Source: Avena insularis (lineage: Eukaryota; Streptophyta; Magnoliopsida; Poales; Poaceae). Taken from it: a stretch of DNA of 64,000 nucleotides. Location: the NCBI GenBank assembly GCA_023614405.1, contig CM042688.1, positions 71,658,253 through 71,722,252 of the forward strand, written 5' to 3'. Below are positions 12,486 through 22,931 of this stretch, in pieces (within the stretch, counting starts at the first letter, position 1; the number at the start of each line of letters is the position of its first letter). The notes below the pieces were generated by a model. It was given only the letters and a program-made list of their open reading frames with translations, was not told the DNA's origin and made no database searches. The position numbers were made by a program, and so were the translations under genes.

Positions 12486-13456
12486 CTACTCATCACAAAT
12501 AGCTGTGATCTTCCTATGCTTTGTTCTAGACTCTTCATTATGTTTCATTAGTTCTGCAATGTACTTTTTCAGCTTCGTCTGTTCTTCCTTAACTTTTTGG
12601 TACTCTTTCTCTGCATTAATCCTCAGAACCTTATGCATGTTAGAGGTTGATGCATCAAGATTTTTCCTCTCCTCTGGTTCTGCCCTTGCATCAATCAAAG
12701 CCTGTTTAGCTTTGACCTTCAAAGCTAGTGTCACCTGCTTCTCTTTAACCACTTGCTTCAGATCATCTTGTGCTAGCTTCAGGTCCACCTTAAGCTTTGA
12801 AATATCATCCCGAGCCTCGTACCTCCTATCCATACCATTGAGGGCATCATTAACCTACCCTTTTTGCAGGTGCTGTACATTTCCCACAACTTGGATAGGG
12901 ATTTGCAAAGTGGTTCAGGCCACACATCATCGACCCAGAGTATAAAATCACAAGTTTCATCTTCCTAAAATGCAGATAACATGACAGAGAACAAATAAGT
13001 AAAAACTTGGTTAAAAAGCATTTTATCATCACAGACAGTGGATCGCCAGTAGCACTAACCTCCCCTGCATAGGCCAAGAATCTCCTGCTAGTCCAGCATC
13101 CCGCAAAAGCTACATGTCACACAATTGCATTTGCAAAGCACATGCATATCTCCATCATCGGCTCTTCCACAACAATAACCTGATTCGTATATGCTATTGG
13201 GACCCTACCAATCCAAATGTGCAAGGTAAATAGCCTAAAATCGAGCACTGATCCAAAATCCCCAATTTGATATGAACCCTAACCCTAGCTACACGAGATT
13301 TCCGAGGGAAACACATACCTCGGTGCCTAGAGAGCTCCCAACATCGGACGAATCACTCCAGGAAACCATTCTGGCGATGCGTCGGTGGAGATCTGGGCGG
13401 CGCTGCAGCGGCAGGGTGCGGCGGGGTGTGATTGGAGAAGTGGACGAAGCCGCCAT
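12486..13456 (-). pseudogene. GRF-type zinc-finger / coiled-coil gene, three exons, broken
   Basis: Three exons can be read on the minus strand with good splice sites: 13319-13456 (46 codons from ATG), 13060-13179 (40 codons) and 12964 down to 12486. Exon 2 ends and exon 3 begins with the GRF zinc-finger pattern: CMC, RRFLAY, then CDFILWVDD. The spacing fits this plant family, which binds nucleic acid and is greatly amplified in grasses. The C-terminal 115 residues (MDRRYEARDD to AICDE) are a charged coiled coil. Lesions: an in-frame TGA mid exon 2, tyrosine where the family has a zinc-binding cysteine (RRFLAY), and a one-base frameshift near 12855 between finger and coiled coil. It may be MULE cargo rather than a free gene. 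It lies 170 bp right of G1 and 850 bp left of the GDSL gene. Confidence 0.72.
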
Positions 13457-13735
13457 GGCGAATGGCTATTTTATTACACGGCAGACCTAACGGCCGTCTC
13501 TGCCCTTCCGTCAAGACAGCGCCAGGTGGCACTTGACAACGGGCTCCATTGTCAGAAACGTGGTTAAACCCCCTAAAATGTGAAATCAGTGCTATTTGTC
13601 GACGACCTGCCCCAATGTGCGGTGGTTTTTGTCCCCCTGCCTTTACCTGGTGGTTATGTGACACCGCAGGCCCAATTTTGGTGGTTTTCTGTCATTACCT
13701 CATGCGATGGCCCATATTAGTTTCTGGGATCTCTT
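13457..13735 (-). other. Upstream region of the GRF pseudogene with repeated accacc phrases
   Basis: On the minus strand the phrase accacc recurs about every 30-50 bases (agaaaaccacc, ataaccacc, aaaaaccacc), each near a gca/ggg-rich stretch. The style resembles the terminal arms of the MITE at 4168-4706 (cacaaaccaccacc). This may be a sub-terminal region of a Mutator-like element, but I find no matching opposite end. Confidence 0.35.
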
Positions 13736-14303
13736 CGTTGGCTCGGTTTTGTTCATGCTGGAGGGCTTTCACATTGGCTCAGTTATGTCAAAATCTTTCA
13801 TCTTGTTCTTTGAGTTTTTAATTTTTTTCTTTTCACCGGATTAAACATCATTTTTGTCCAAGAATTTTCTTTTGGTATTTCCATCTTTTAAAAAATCTAA
13901 CTACAATAAAAAAGACTAGATATTTGCCATCAGAAATAACCAAGCAAAAGAATTGACTAAGAAAAATAAATTATCAAAATTACCCAAAACTAGTGACAAG
14001 TAAAAATACAAAAAAAAGTGCATCCTCTGTTCGCTTTTAAAAACATACTACATTATGAAACAGAGGGAATAGTAAGTAGTAGTAAATATCAATTTTATTT
14101 GCAAAGAAATATATATGAGTGCAACCAGAATCTCAAGTGCCTCTGCATCGAATACAACTCGCACATGGCTGACCAAATTATTCTTGTTTACAATGACCAT
14201 ATTATTCATCGATCCCCATGAACTAATAGCAGATCGGAGTCAACCGGGATATCAGTACACCGACTTGTCTGGCTCGGATTAAATAGTTGGCCAGCGAAGT
14301 TCA
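13736..14303. other. AT-rich intergenic stretch with a small Stowaway-like remnant
   Basis: This AT-rich stretch has no gene. At 14021-14075 the ends cctctgtt and aacagagg are inverted, and the outer sequences (catcctctgttcg, acagagggaatagta) resemble the TIRs of Stowaway MITEs (ctccctccgt..acggagggagta). At only about 55 bp it would be an internally deleted copy. The remainder is unassigned and includes the 3' flank of the GDSL-like gene. Confidence 0.4.
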
Positions 14304-15902
14304 TCAGTTTTCATCAAGTAGTGCTCTGAAGATGACAGGCGCGGTAAACTGGGGGGGACCGTAGAAGAAGGCGGTGGCGGCCAGATTAGCCGCATGCTCC
14401 GTGATATAGCCCTTGTCATCCCAGTACCAGTGTTGCGCGGGGTTGTCACAGCGTGGTGAATCATCCGTCGGTTGCTCAGTGCTGCCGTATCCGCTACACG
14501 CGGACTGGATGTCCTCAAATCCTGCACGGTTAACGAGGCACTAATTCAGCTATGAAACTGGGCGGCCATGGATGAAGAGTGAAGACCAGCGTAGGATCGG
14601 GTACGACTTACCGTAAGCTGATGGATTGGCGAAGACGGTCTCGGTGAAGCTGTACATGTCTGCGATGGAGTACCGAAGGCCAGGCAGGCTTCTGGCGAGC
14701 CCGCCCAGGAGGAGCTTGAGCCCGTCGTTGAACTCGGCGGCGTGCTTGTTCATGTCCGCCGGGTCATACCCGCCGCCGACGTTTGGCGCGTTCCCGATGA
14801 GCCCAACGTTTATCAGCCCGAATCTCCTTGCTCCCATGTCGTACAGGGATCTGATCTTGTCTCCGTACAGGCCGAGGAGGTCCAGGACCTCCGTTCGGCC
14901 GTAGGGGTAGGGTAAGATATGCGTGAGGTCCACGCCGCCGACCTCGAGCAAGAAGAAGGATTTGGCGAGGAGGTCCCTCGCCGGCTGGGCACCCAGCTTT
15001 GCCTCCATTTGGGCTCTTGTTGCCGCGAATTGCTGCAGTTGCTTTGACATCGGGATCGTCAACCACCCGTCCATCTGCATATATACGTGACTGGATTCAG
15101 AATGTGTCTTCATGATCCTTGGATTGGGGGCCGGGGAAAAAGGAATTGTATGCCCACTTACATTAGGATCCAGGTCCCGAAGCCCGGCGCCTCCGCAAGC
15201 ATAGTTGATTCCGGTGAAACCCTGATCGACGTGGATAGGCCTGGGTATTGTCAGGTAAGCTGGGGGACTCCCCTGGAATCCCATGAATTTTTCTGTAGTA
15301 CATAATATGGATCGATCGATTTTGATCACTCAGTGAATAGTTAAGATCGATACTGGTAGAAATATATGACTAAGAATTACCGATGAACTGAGACGTGTTG
15401 TCTCCATCGGTCCCGGCCCACTGAGCATCCAACGTCTGCTGTTCGTCATGCGGTACGTCGTAGTCGCCCATAGCCAGCACGTTGCTATTGCCGATGTCCA
15501 GCTGCCCGTCGCCAAATATGAACATCGCAGGCGGCCGCACCGGCTGCTTCGTCGAGCGTACCTGGTCGGATCCTGCAGCGATTAGGCAGCAGCTGGGGAT
15601 GAGAAAACTCCGTGCATGCCGCATGAGAGTAGCAAGGAAAACATCCATATACACTTACGGCAGAATGTCCGACAGCCGGGGCAGAAAACGAGACAGTGTT
15701 GGGGGCAGTCGGCCGGGCAAGTGCCTGTGCACGCTTTCCGCTTTCCATCTACATCCTTGCACGCGACGTTGCTGCCAACGGCGGGTGCCGATGGCGCACT
15801 GGAATTGCTCGACGATGACTGAGGATTGTCACTTCCAGCCCATACCAGGGTCGTCGCAAGAACGCACAAGAGGCTCGCCCTGAGCACAGTACCAATGGCC
15901 AT
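14304..15902 (-). CDS. GDSL esterase/lipase-like protein with N-terminal cysteine-rich domain, five exons
   Basis: The exons are 15659-15902, 15381-15572, 15162-15292, 14612-15074 and 14304-14521. All four introns (86-90 bp) are GT-AG and every phase joins cleanly, giving 415 residues ending at TGA 14304-14306. Residues 1-23 form a signal peptide, so the product is probably secreted. Residues 48-81 hold eight cysteines, the last seven as C-x3-C-x3-C-x3-C-x3-C-x2-C-x3-C, resembling plant root-cap/LEA-like proteins. From residue 98 the protein follows the SGNH/GDSL fold: FIFGDGQLD (block I), GINYACGGAG (block II), LEVGGVD (block III) and WYWDDKGYITEHA (block V). GDSL enzymes hydrolyse acyl esters, but here the nucleophile Ser is Gly104, the block III Asn is Val237, and Gly381 stands at the usual His; Asp378 remains. 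Activity is therefore doubtful. The start is supported by the signal peptide and an upstream TATA box. Confidence 0.85.
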
Positions 15903-15999
15903 GGATGGCTGCTCACTGATGGAAGCTAATCAGGCCTTGTGGGTATGATTCGCTTGGGTAGATGTTGCAACCTGCTTCCGAGTTCCGATTCAGGGTCTT

Positions 16000-16007
16000 G
16001 TATATAG
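16000..16007 (-). promoter_or_regulatory. Probable TATA box of the GDSL-like gene
   Basis: The minus strand reads CTATATAC 98 bases upstream of the ATG at 15902. That would place the transcription start near 15970 with a 5' UTR of about 65 bases, normal for a plant gene. Confidence 0.55.
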
Positions 16008-16116
16008 GTAGCAAGTTCGTCTGGCCGCTGGTTTACTTCTTTTTTTTCCTATTTTTTAAAGGGGAGCATCTTCAGCAATGGCTAATGGCGCCGTTGACTT
16101 GGAGTGCTTGTTCTGC

Positions 16117-16475
16117 ATTGCAGCTAACTTTTCTGATCAACGAAGCTAGCAAGGTATCACTTCGAAGTGAGACTATATATATAGGAAGACTATGTGCAAC
16201 TGGTATTTCATTAATATGGACCAGAAATTGTAGAAGACCGAATGCAAAGCATGTTAATCCCAAACTAATAATTGAGACCGTAAGGACGACTGAATGATCA
16301 GTATTGCAGCTAACTTTTCTGATCAACGAAGCTAACAAGGTATCACTTCCAAGTGACACTATAGGAAGACTATGTGCAACTGTGATTTATTAATAGGGAC
16401 TAGAAATTACAGGACCAATTGCAATGTGAGTTATTCCCAAACTAACAATTGAACCCATAAGGACGACCGAAGGGT
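16117..16475. repeat. Tandem duplication of ~186 bp upstream of the GDSL-like gene
   Basis: Copy 1 (16117-16302) and copy 2 (16303 to about 16475) share attgcagctaacttttctga, ggaagactatgtgcaact and cccaaacta with small differences. Copy 2 lacks a few bases, including most of a tatatata run. It begins 215 bases upstream of the GDSL start codon, so it lies in the likely promoter. Confidence 0.85.
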
Positions 16476-16874
16476 TTAAAGAAAAATTCACTACAATAAG
16501 TAGCAATAACACTAAAAGCGGTAGCTTGGAGATCCCGCAGCTTTGACTTTCTTGCATCCTAGACTTAATCCTAACGTATCCTTGGCAACCTTGAGAACTC
16601 AAGGTATGGAATGTGATGCAATCTGTTTAGTCTAAATCCATTGTATTGATACTATGATAAAAAACCTATTTTATCCATATTGGTATTCGGATCAAAATTC
16701 CTACGAACGGTCGTTTCTCCCTGCTTTGCTAAAATTAACTTAGTAAACATAATCTTTAGATATGCTACCTGTGAACTTAAAATATGACAAACTAGTATGA
16801 TAGAGTGCACAATTGCACGACATCAATTTTACATACTATAACCTTCCTAGTATAACATCTAACCTTTAAATCTA
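16476..16874. other. Unassigned AT-rich intergenic DNA
   Basis: I see no gene, terminal repeat or recognisable element in this stretch between the tandem duplication and the Mutator-like terminus. Confidence 0.5.
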
Positions 16875-17296
16875 AGGGATTTCTATTTTCGTGCCCCTGG
16901 TTACTCAGTTTCCCCGGCCGCTTAGTTTTTCCTCACTTTCTCCTCCCTCCATTCCGAAACCCTCGCATGCACTCGGACGGAGGATGCCGTCAGGTCAAAG
17001 GCTTGATCGTTATATGCTGACAGGTGGGACTGCGTTGGGGCGGGTCCTGCGTTGAGCGTTACGTTACGTCTCCTCGATCGTTACATGATGATGGGTGGGG
17101 CCGTGTTGGGACGGGTCCTGCATACGTGGTGAAGGGTGGGGACGCGTTGAGACGGGCCTTGCATACGTGGTGAAGGGTGGGGCCGCATGGAGACACGTCG
17201 GACCGGCCATTCTTGCTCTGAGCCTGGAACAACTCCCACACCGCCCCTCCCCTCCGCCGCCGTCGTGCCCTCCTACCTGAGAGATCCTCCTACCTT
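16875..17296 (+). repeat. 5' terminal region of a Mutator-like element (MULE-1) with 41-bp tandem repeat
   Basis: The stretch starts agggatttctattttcgtg and shares its first ~120 bases, in diverged form, with 59681 onwards, so it is a repeat-family terminus. It lies directly upstream of the Mutator-type transposase gene. At 17093, 17134 and 17175 the phrase gggtgggg recurs exactly every 41 bases (about 2.4 units). A C-rich leader precedes the ATG at 17297. The matching 3' terminus was not found, probably lost with the catalytic half of the transposase. Confidence 0.6.
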
Positions 17297-18345
17297 ATGT
17301 CGTCCTCGGCTTCCGAGCCACCCCCTCCCCCTAGCCACGGAGCCAACTCTGGCTCCGCTTCCTCCCCCGCTAGATCTACCCCTTTCGCGAAACAATATGC
17401 GACGCCGGCGGGTGTACCGGTCCTCCTCGTCGAGCGCGGAGAAGATTGGGTGGAATCGGAGGGATCTAACGCATGGATTCCATCTGGGTAAGTATTGTTT
17501 CCCTTTGTGGATTGATTATAGTGAGTAATTGAGCGCGAATCGCCGATGCTCAACTAACTGCCTTGCTTTTCGAATAGGATTGATCCAGCGCTGGCATTTC
17601 GGCTGGCAGCTAAACTAGATACTAGCGTAATTCGTGGTTATGAACGGTATCTCTCTGGATTTTACTTCCCAGCGGTGGTTACAACCTTCATAACTCGAGA
17701 TTTGACTGATAAAATATATTCTAAATTCCCCTCGAGCAATGGCAATTCAGTTGATTTGCAATATTTCAACATTAGCGAGCAAAGATTGCTCCCACTAACT
17801 AGTGAAGCTGATCTGGTAATGCTTTTCTCTTTGAATGTTGCCGAACGTTTTGGTCGAATTCGTCTCCATGTGCAACCTAAAATTGAACACACGGGAAAGA
17901 GGGCTAAATCACCATCTCGTGGTCAGGCATCATCAGGTGGTCGGGCATCATGTGTCTCTGCTAATAGTGTGCGCCCCCGCGCTCCTTGTAGGTCCACAAC
18001 AGTACCATCTGTTCGCACTACAAGTGTAAGCCAAATCGCTCATGCGACCGATGTGGAGGATGAATCAGAGCGTGCCGAGGGAGCGCCTCCACTCGATGAT
18101 GAGGATGAGTTGATGTTTCCTGAATTGGTAGATAGATTCAGTAAACATGCACTAGAGGATCAATACACGGAGGAATTGGCCCACGGTGCCATATTTGATG
18201 ACACTGATGAAGAAGAGAACGAGGAGAACAATGACAGTCTCATTTTAGCCGAGTACGATGGTGAGGACTTGCTAGTAATTGAGTAGGACAGGAACGATCC
18301 TAAGATTTCAGATGACACCGTATTTGAAATGATGTGGGACTGTCT
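17297..18345 (+). pseudogene. Mutator-like (MuDR-type) transposase, N-terminal half, interrupted by T1
   Basis: Exon 1 is 17297-17487 and exon 2 starts at 17578; the donor ggg|taagt region and acceptor cgaatag join in frame. The protein has a Ser/Pro-rich start, then a region containing VIRGYERYL and LLPLTSEADLVMLF. A basic/serine stretch follows, then a long acidic stretch (DDEDELMFPE, DDTDEEENEENND), typical of plant MuDR proteins. The conserved IEW..NP..TVFE block that opens the MuDR DNA-binding domain reads IE-stop at 18284-18286 (TGG to TAG), then TVFEMMWDC. The frame is cut at 18346 by retrotransposon T1 and resumes at 26653. Confidence 0.82.
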
Positions 18346-18346
18346 T

Positions 18347-18750
18347 TGACGAGGGGTAACCTCGGCAATGCCCATGGTGATGGACTTGGGGTTTCGCGGA
18401 AAAGAGAACGCTGGGGATTTCGTCGGATGTTCAGGGAAACAATGGAATCAAAGTCGCCTGAATATTGAGCAATTACACTACTACAAGTTGTCCTCTAGAT
18501 TTTGGTACCCTCGCTTGGGCTTCTCCCTTCCTATATATAATAGGTCGGGTCTCGAAGCTGTATGCGGATAGGTTTCATAAACGCGTAATTATAATACCAA
18601 CATAATGTCGATTCATAGTCTTTTTCCTAATATAATCAAAGTCTTCGTCGATTGCTTCCTTGGGCTGTTATTTGAAACCTTCATGGGTCGTAAGCCTTTT
18701 ACCCAATATAGGGTAGCGAACATAGTTATCCGAGTAATCATACCTTGTCA
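18347..18750 (-). repeat. 3' LTR of T1
   Basis: It is the partner of 26246-26652 and ends at the target duplication gtctt. The minus-strand frame running from its ATG (18373-18375) into the MULE exon is the 3' counterpart of the LTR-initiated frame and is not a gene. Confidence 0.9.
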
Positions 18751-18767
18751 GTAGCCCCCGAGACTCT
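18751..18767 (-). other. Polypurine tract of T1
   Basis: The minus strand reads GAGTCTCGGGGGCTAC immediately before the 3' LTR start. Element A has the matching tract gagtcttgggggctac at 55227-55242. Confidence 0.8.
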
Positions 18768-19957
18768 ACTTGAACCGTAGTTTCAGGTTGAGTCTCAAAG
18801 TTTCTTTTCCTTTATTTTTATCACTTTTTGTGTTTTGTAGGGATTTGGTACAACGAGCCTGATGCTTCCGACGGATCGGGAATCAGTTAATTGCTCTTGG
18901 GCAAAAACAAGGTTGTCCTACATCAAATTCAAGTCCCCAGGCTTGAATATGGAATTGGTTACTGGCGTAATTCAGTTCGGGCCGCTGAGGTCTTACCGAA
19001 TACTGAATTCCAGCTTCTTATTTTATCGGGTACCCAACGCGTCCATCGGGATTTTTCATCGTATTGTTGATACGGATATTTTACTGGCAGAGTGCATTCT
19101 TGTGCAATTACTAGGCCACACAGGACGAATCCTAGGGTCTTATCTTCATGTTTCTGAACACGGCATTTGGATTTTTGTCGCGTTTGAGCGCGATCCGAGA
19201 TTTTTGGCTTTTTCGACGGTTGCCCTGCTGAGCCGATTTACCGAATAGTTTTAATGCTTTATACTGGCTCCCGATGGGAGTAATATTTATTTTGAGAATA
19301 CCTTTTTGAGGATTCATTGATGTAAGACTCAAAGGTACTTTCCAATCATAAATATTTTGTTTAATATACAATTGTATTTTTATCGGGTGCGCGCCAGTGC
19401 TCCCGATGGGAGTATCCCCCGAGTCTATGTTCGAATGCTTGTATCTGGACATAGGCTCATAGTTGTTGTTAGCTTGATGGACAGCATAGATCTTTTGAAC
19501 AATAATAAACATCTATAAAGTACAGAAAACTTATCTCTGTATACATAAGGCAAAAAATTCGATGATACATTATTTTTTGGGCGGATGGCATCTAGCCATT
19601 GACCTGGATATTCTGGCTTTAAGGAGTCAAATTGTAACTCTTATCATATTGTAAGTAATCTTATGCGTAAAATGGTCGTAGTTGTGCTACGTTCCATGGA
19701 TTTGAGTAATTTACTCCTATCTTCTTGTCTTGTAGTCGATATGCTCCTCCAGCAATAACTTCTGTGATGATGTATGGTTCTTCTCATGGCGATTCTAACT
19801 TCTTGTGGCCATCTTGCTTGAGTCTAAGAACTACGTCCCCTACTACAGAGGACCTAGGCCACAATCTTCTGCTGTGGTAATTGCGCAGATTTTTCTGGTA
19901 CATAGTTGCTCTTTGGAGGGCTTCATCTCGAGCTTCATCAAGTGCATCCACATCATC
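18768..19957 (-). other. 3' non-coding region of T1
   Basis: About 1.2 kb lie between integrase and the polypurine tract, with no open domain. The same region exists in element A (54060-55225), with shared phrases such as gctcccgatgggagta or its complement, so it belongs to the family and is not a separate insertion. A minus frame at 19132-19512 is matched in A (54459-54818), but I see no domain in it. Confidence 0.65.
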
Positions 19958-20922
19958 TTAAAGTGCTTCTCTTGATTCCTCTTCATCATATGCAGCTACT
20001 CTTGGGGATTCGTGTGATACCTCAACAGGAAGCACGGCTTCTGTACCATGGACAAAAAAGAAAGGTGTCTCTTGTGTTGAATTATTTGGAGTTGTACATA
20101 AACTCCATAACACGGATGGCAATTCATCAACCCATGCTCCTTTTGCTCTGTCAAGTGGTGCTAGTAGTCTTTTCTTGAGTCCAACGGTAACTAGTCCATT
20201 TGCTTTTTCTACCTCTCCATTTGTTTGCAGGTGAGCTACCGAAGCGTAGCTTACTTTGATGCCCATCTCCTGGCAGTACTCCTTGAACTCATTGGAAGTG
20301 AAGTTGGTCCCATTGTCCGTGATGATGCTGTTTGGTACACCAAACCGAAATACTATGGATTTATTAAAATTCACAGCCAAAGTTCCGTCTTGGATGGTGA
20401 CAGGCATTGCTTCAATCCATTTAGTAAATTTGTCGACTGCTACTAGCAAAAAGACGTGTCCTCCTAGCAATGATCTGTGAAGTTTTCCTACCATATCTAG
20501 TCCCCACTGAGCAAAAGGCCAATCCAAAGGTATAGGATTCAATTCAGCGGCGGGTGATCTAGGCTTTGTTGCGAATCGTTGGCATGCCTCACATGTTCTG
20601 ACAATGTCTTTTGCATCTTGAGCTGCAGTGAGCCAGTAAAATCCTGCCCTGAATGCTTTTGCAGCCGTAAGATCGATTTTAGAAGGAATCAAAAAGTTGC
20701 TCGGCTACTAGCATGGTGACCACAAACTACTTCGTGTATATCTTTGAGTATGATTTTTCCTTGTTCAGGTGTTACGCAACACTCCAACACGCTCGAAATA
20801 CTTCTCTTATATAGCTCTCCTTTGATTATTCTGAAGGCCTTCGATCTTCGGGTGATTCGCCGGGCTTCTATCACATCTTCGGGTAACTCTCCCTTAGTCA
20901 TATATGCTATATACGGCTGCAT
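19958..20922 (-). pseudogene. Integrase of T1
   Basis: The N-terminal zinc domain is split between two frames (GHHASSRA near 20710, CEACQ near 20580; frameshift at about 20690). The catalytic core shows WGLDMVG, TDNGTNF and QTNGEVEKAN, giving the D, D, E triad. C-terminal text includes ETPFFFVHGTEAVLPVEV. It inserts element DNA into the genome. Only the N-terminal shift separates it from being open. Confidence 0.82.
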
Positions 20923-20932
20923 CTAGGTAGGC

Positions 20933-21511
20933 TCAATTAGCATGACCTCTCCAGTTTCTTGTTCTTCTTCTTCGATGGCCTCTTCTATGTTCTTGGCTTC
21001 TGATGGAGCCCCCGAGTCTTTTTGCGGATGTTTCTTTTTTTCCTGTTTTTGGTGCTACAACCTCGGAGACTCTTTTTGCTTTGATTGATTGCTCCGTTAT
21101 TTCTTCCCAAAAGACTCCGGGTGGTATTGGTAAGCACAAGGATCCAATGTTTGCTAGATTGTCAGCTTCTTCATTGCTTGCTCTCCCTATATGTGATACT
21201 TCACACCCATCAAATTGCGCTTCCATAACGCCATACAGATCGCGATAAGCAACCATATTTTCGCTGACGGTGTCGCACTTATTCATTCCTTGTTGTGCCA
21301 CAAGAATGGAATCTCTAAAGATTTTGAGGTGAGTTGCACCGCAAGCTTTGGCCATTCGCATGCCATACAACAAGGCCTCATATTCTGCTTCGTTATTGGA
21401 TGCATTTGCAAAGCTCATACAAAGTATATAGCGCATTTTTTCACCTTGAGGTGATATTAATATGACTCCCGCCCTTACTCCTTCTGTTCTTTTTGATCCA
21501 TCAAAGTACAT
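20933..21511 (-). pseudogene. Second (plant-type) RNase H of T1
   Basis: The 192-codon frame opens MYFDGSKRTEGVRAGVILIS and carries NNEAEYEALLYGM, LKIFRDS and IGRASNEEADNLA. The acidic positions D (YFDGS), E (AEYEAL), D (FRDS) and the final D (EEADNLA) are present, so the catalytic set appears intact. The domain lies between the RT-linked RNase H and the integrase, the arrangement of Tat-lineage Gypsy elements. It removes RNA from the RNA-DNA hybrid. Confidence 0.82.
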
Positions 21512-22230
21512 TGTCTAAGCACTAGAAAGGTCTGGTGGACCCGCACATTGTAACTCTGTCCACTCTGTGATGAAATCCGACACAACTTGTGACTTGATTG
21601 CTTTGCGCTTCTCATACGTGATATCCCGATGGGATAATTCGATTCCCCATAGAGAGACACGCCTAGTTTCTTATGGATTGTTGAGGATGCTTGACAAAGG
21701 CGCTTCATTGACCACTATGATTGGATGCTCCGAAAAATAGTGGCGTAATTTTCATGCGGTCATAAGTATCCCGTATGCTAGTTTTTGGTAGTGTGGGTAC
21801 CTTTGTTTGGATGGCGATAAAACCTCACGCGGGAAGTAGACTGGCCTCTTCACACCGTGGGTCTTCCCTTCTTCGGGTCGCTCCACGACCAAGACCGTGC
21901 TGACCACTTGATTTGTAGCAGTGATATAAAGTAGTAAAGACTCTTTCTCTTTTGGCGACACGATGACAAGAGATGTCGAAAGTGTCCTTTTAAGATCTTC
22001 AAAGGTGCGTTGAGCTTCTTTCATCCATTCGATTTTTTCTGATTTCCTCACAAGGCATAAAATGGTAGTGTGTTTTCTCCTATGCTTGCAATGAAACGAC
22101 TGAGAGCCGCTACTCGCCCTGCCAGTTGCTGTATGCCACATAGATTTGTTGGCTTCTTCATTGTTAAGATTGCTTGTATTTTCTCGGGATTAGCCTTGAT
22201 TCCTCTAGCTGATACCAAATATCTGAGGAG
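21475..22230 (-). pseudogene. RNase H (RT-linked) of T1, degraded
   Basis: Pieces such as EWMKEAQRTFEDLKR, LVIVSPKEKESLLLY, RPVYFPREVLSPSKQRYPHY and LAYGILMTA match the connection/RNase H region of Gypsy pol and the better-preserved copy in A (51782-52507). Frames change near 21750. In Tat elements this first RNase H is usually degenerate in activity, its role being taken by a second domain. Confidence 0.72.
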
Positions 22231-22871
22231 TTACCCTGCTGGGACTCCAAAGGAGCATTTCTTCGGGTTTAGTTTGATGTTGAACTTGTCGAGATTTTTT
22301 AATGTTTCTTCAAGGTCCTTGAGTAGCGCAGATCCTTGTCTTGTTGTAACTATAACATCATCAATATATACATGTACGTTTGTTCCTATTTGGCTTCCCA
22401 AACACTTCTGCATCATCCGTTGATATGTTGCTCCAATGTTCTTGAGGCCAAAAGGCATTGTTGTGTAACATAATACACCATAAGGCGTGCTAAATGCCGT
22501 TTTCTCCTGATCTGGTGATATCCTGAGTAAGCATCCAGGAAAGAAAGACGTTCGTATCCCGCGGTTGCATCGATTATTTGGTAGATTCGCGACAATGGGA
22601 AGTGATCTTTTGGACAATGTTTGTCCAGTGCATTAAAGTTGATGCACATCCGAAGTTCTGTAGTATTTTTCTTTGGAACACATACTGGGTTTGCAACCCA
22701 ATCTGTGTTTGTTAGTTCCTTGATAAAATTGGCATCAGTAAGGCGATGGAGCTCTTTTCCAATGGCTTTACGCTTTGGTTCTATGAAACGATGAAGCGGT
22801 TGCTTTACTGGCTTCGCCTTTGGAACCAGATTTAATGCGTGCTCAGCGAGTTTCCTGGGAATCCCTGGCAT
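22231..22871 (-). pseudogene. Reverse transcriptase of T1, with a 19-bp deletion
   Basis: The N-terminal part reads MPGIPRKLAEHALNL, KAIGKELHRL, VCVPKK and FLDAYSGYHQIR. The frame then shifts and continues DQEKTAF, MPFGLKN and the catalytic YIDDVIV (plus positions about 22346-22366). Compared with element A (51450-51500), 19 bases between two copies of gat(t/c)agga are missing near 22510, which causes the shift. RT makes the DNA copy of the element RNA. Confidence 0.82.
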
Positions 22872-22931
22872 GTCAGGTAGCCATGCGAAGATCTCCCAGT
22901 GCTCACGGAGGAACTCGATGAGCGTGATTTC

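Noticed and set aside
12505..12945. 146-codon plus-strand frame
   Set aside because: It is the antisense of the coiled-coil exon of the GRF pseudogene; hydrophobic composition arises from reversed Lys/Glu codons.
13353..13664. 103-codon minus-strand frame upstream of the GRF finger
   Set aside because: It uses a different frame from exon 1, has no domain, and crosses the splice donor at 13318.
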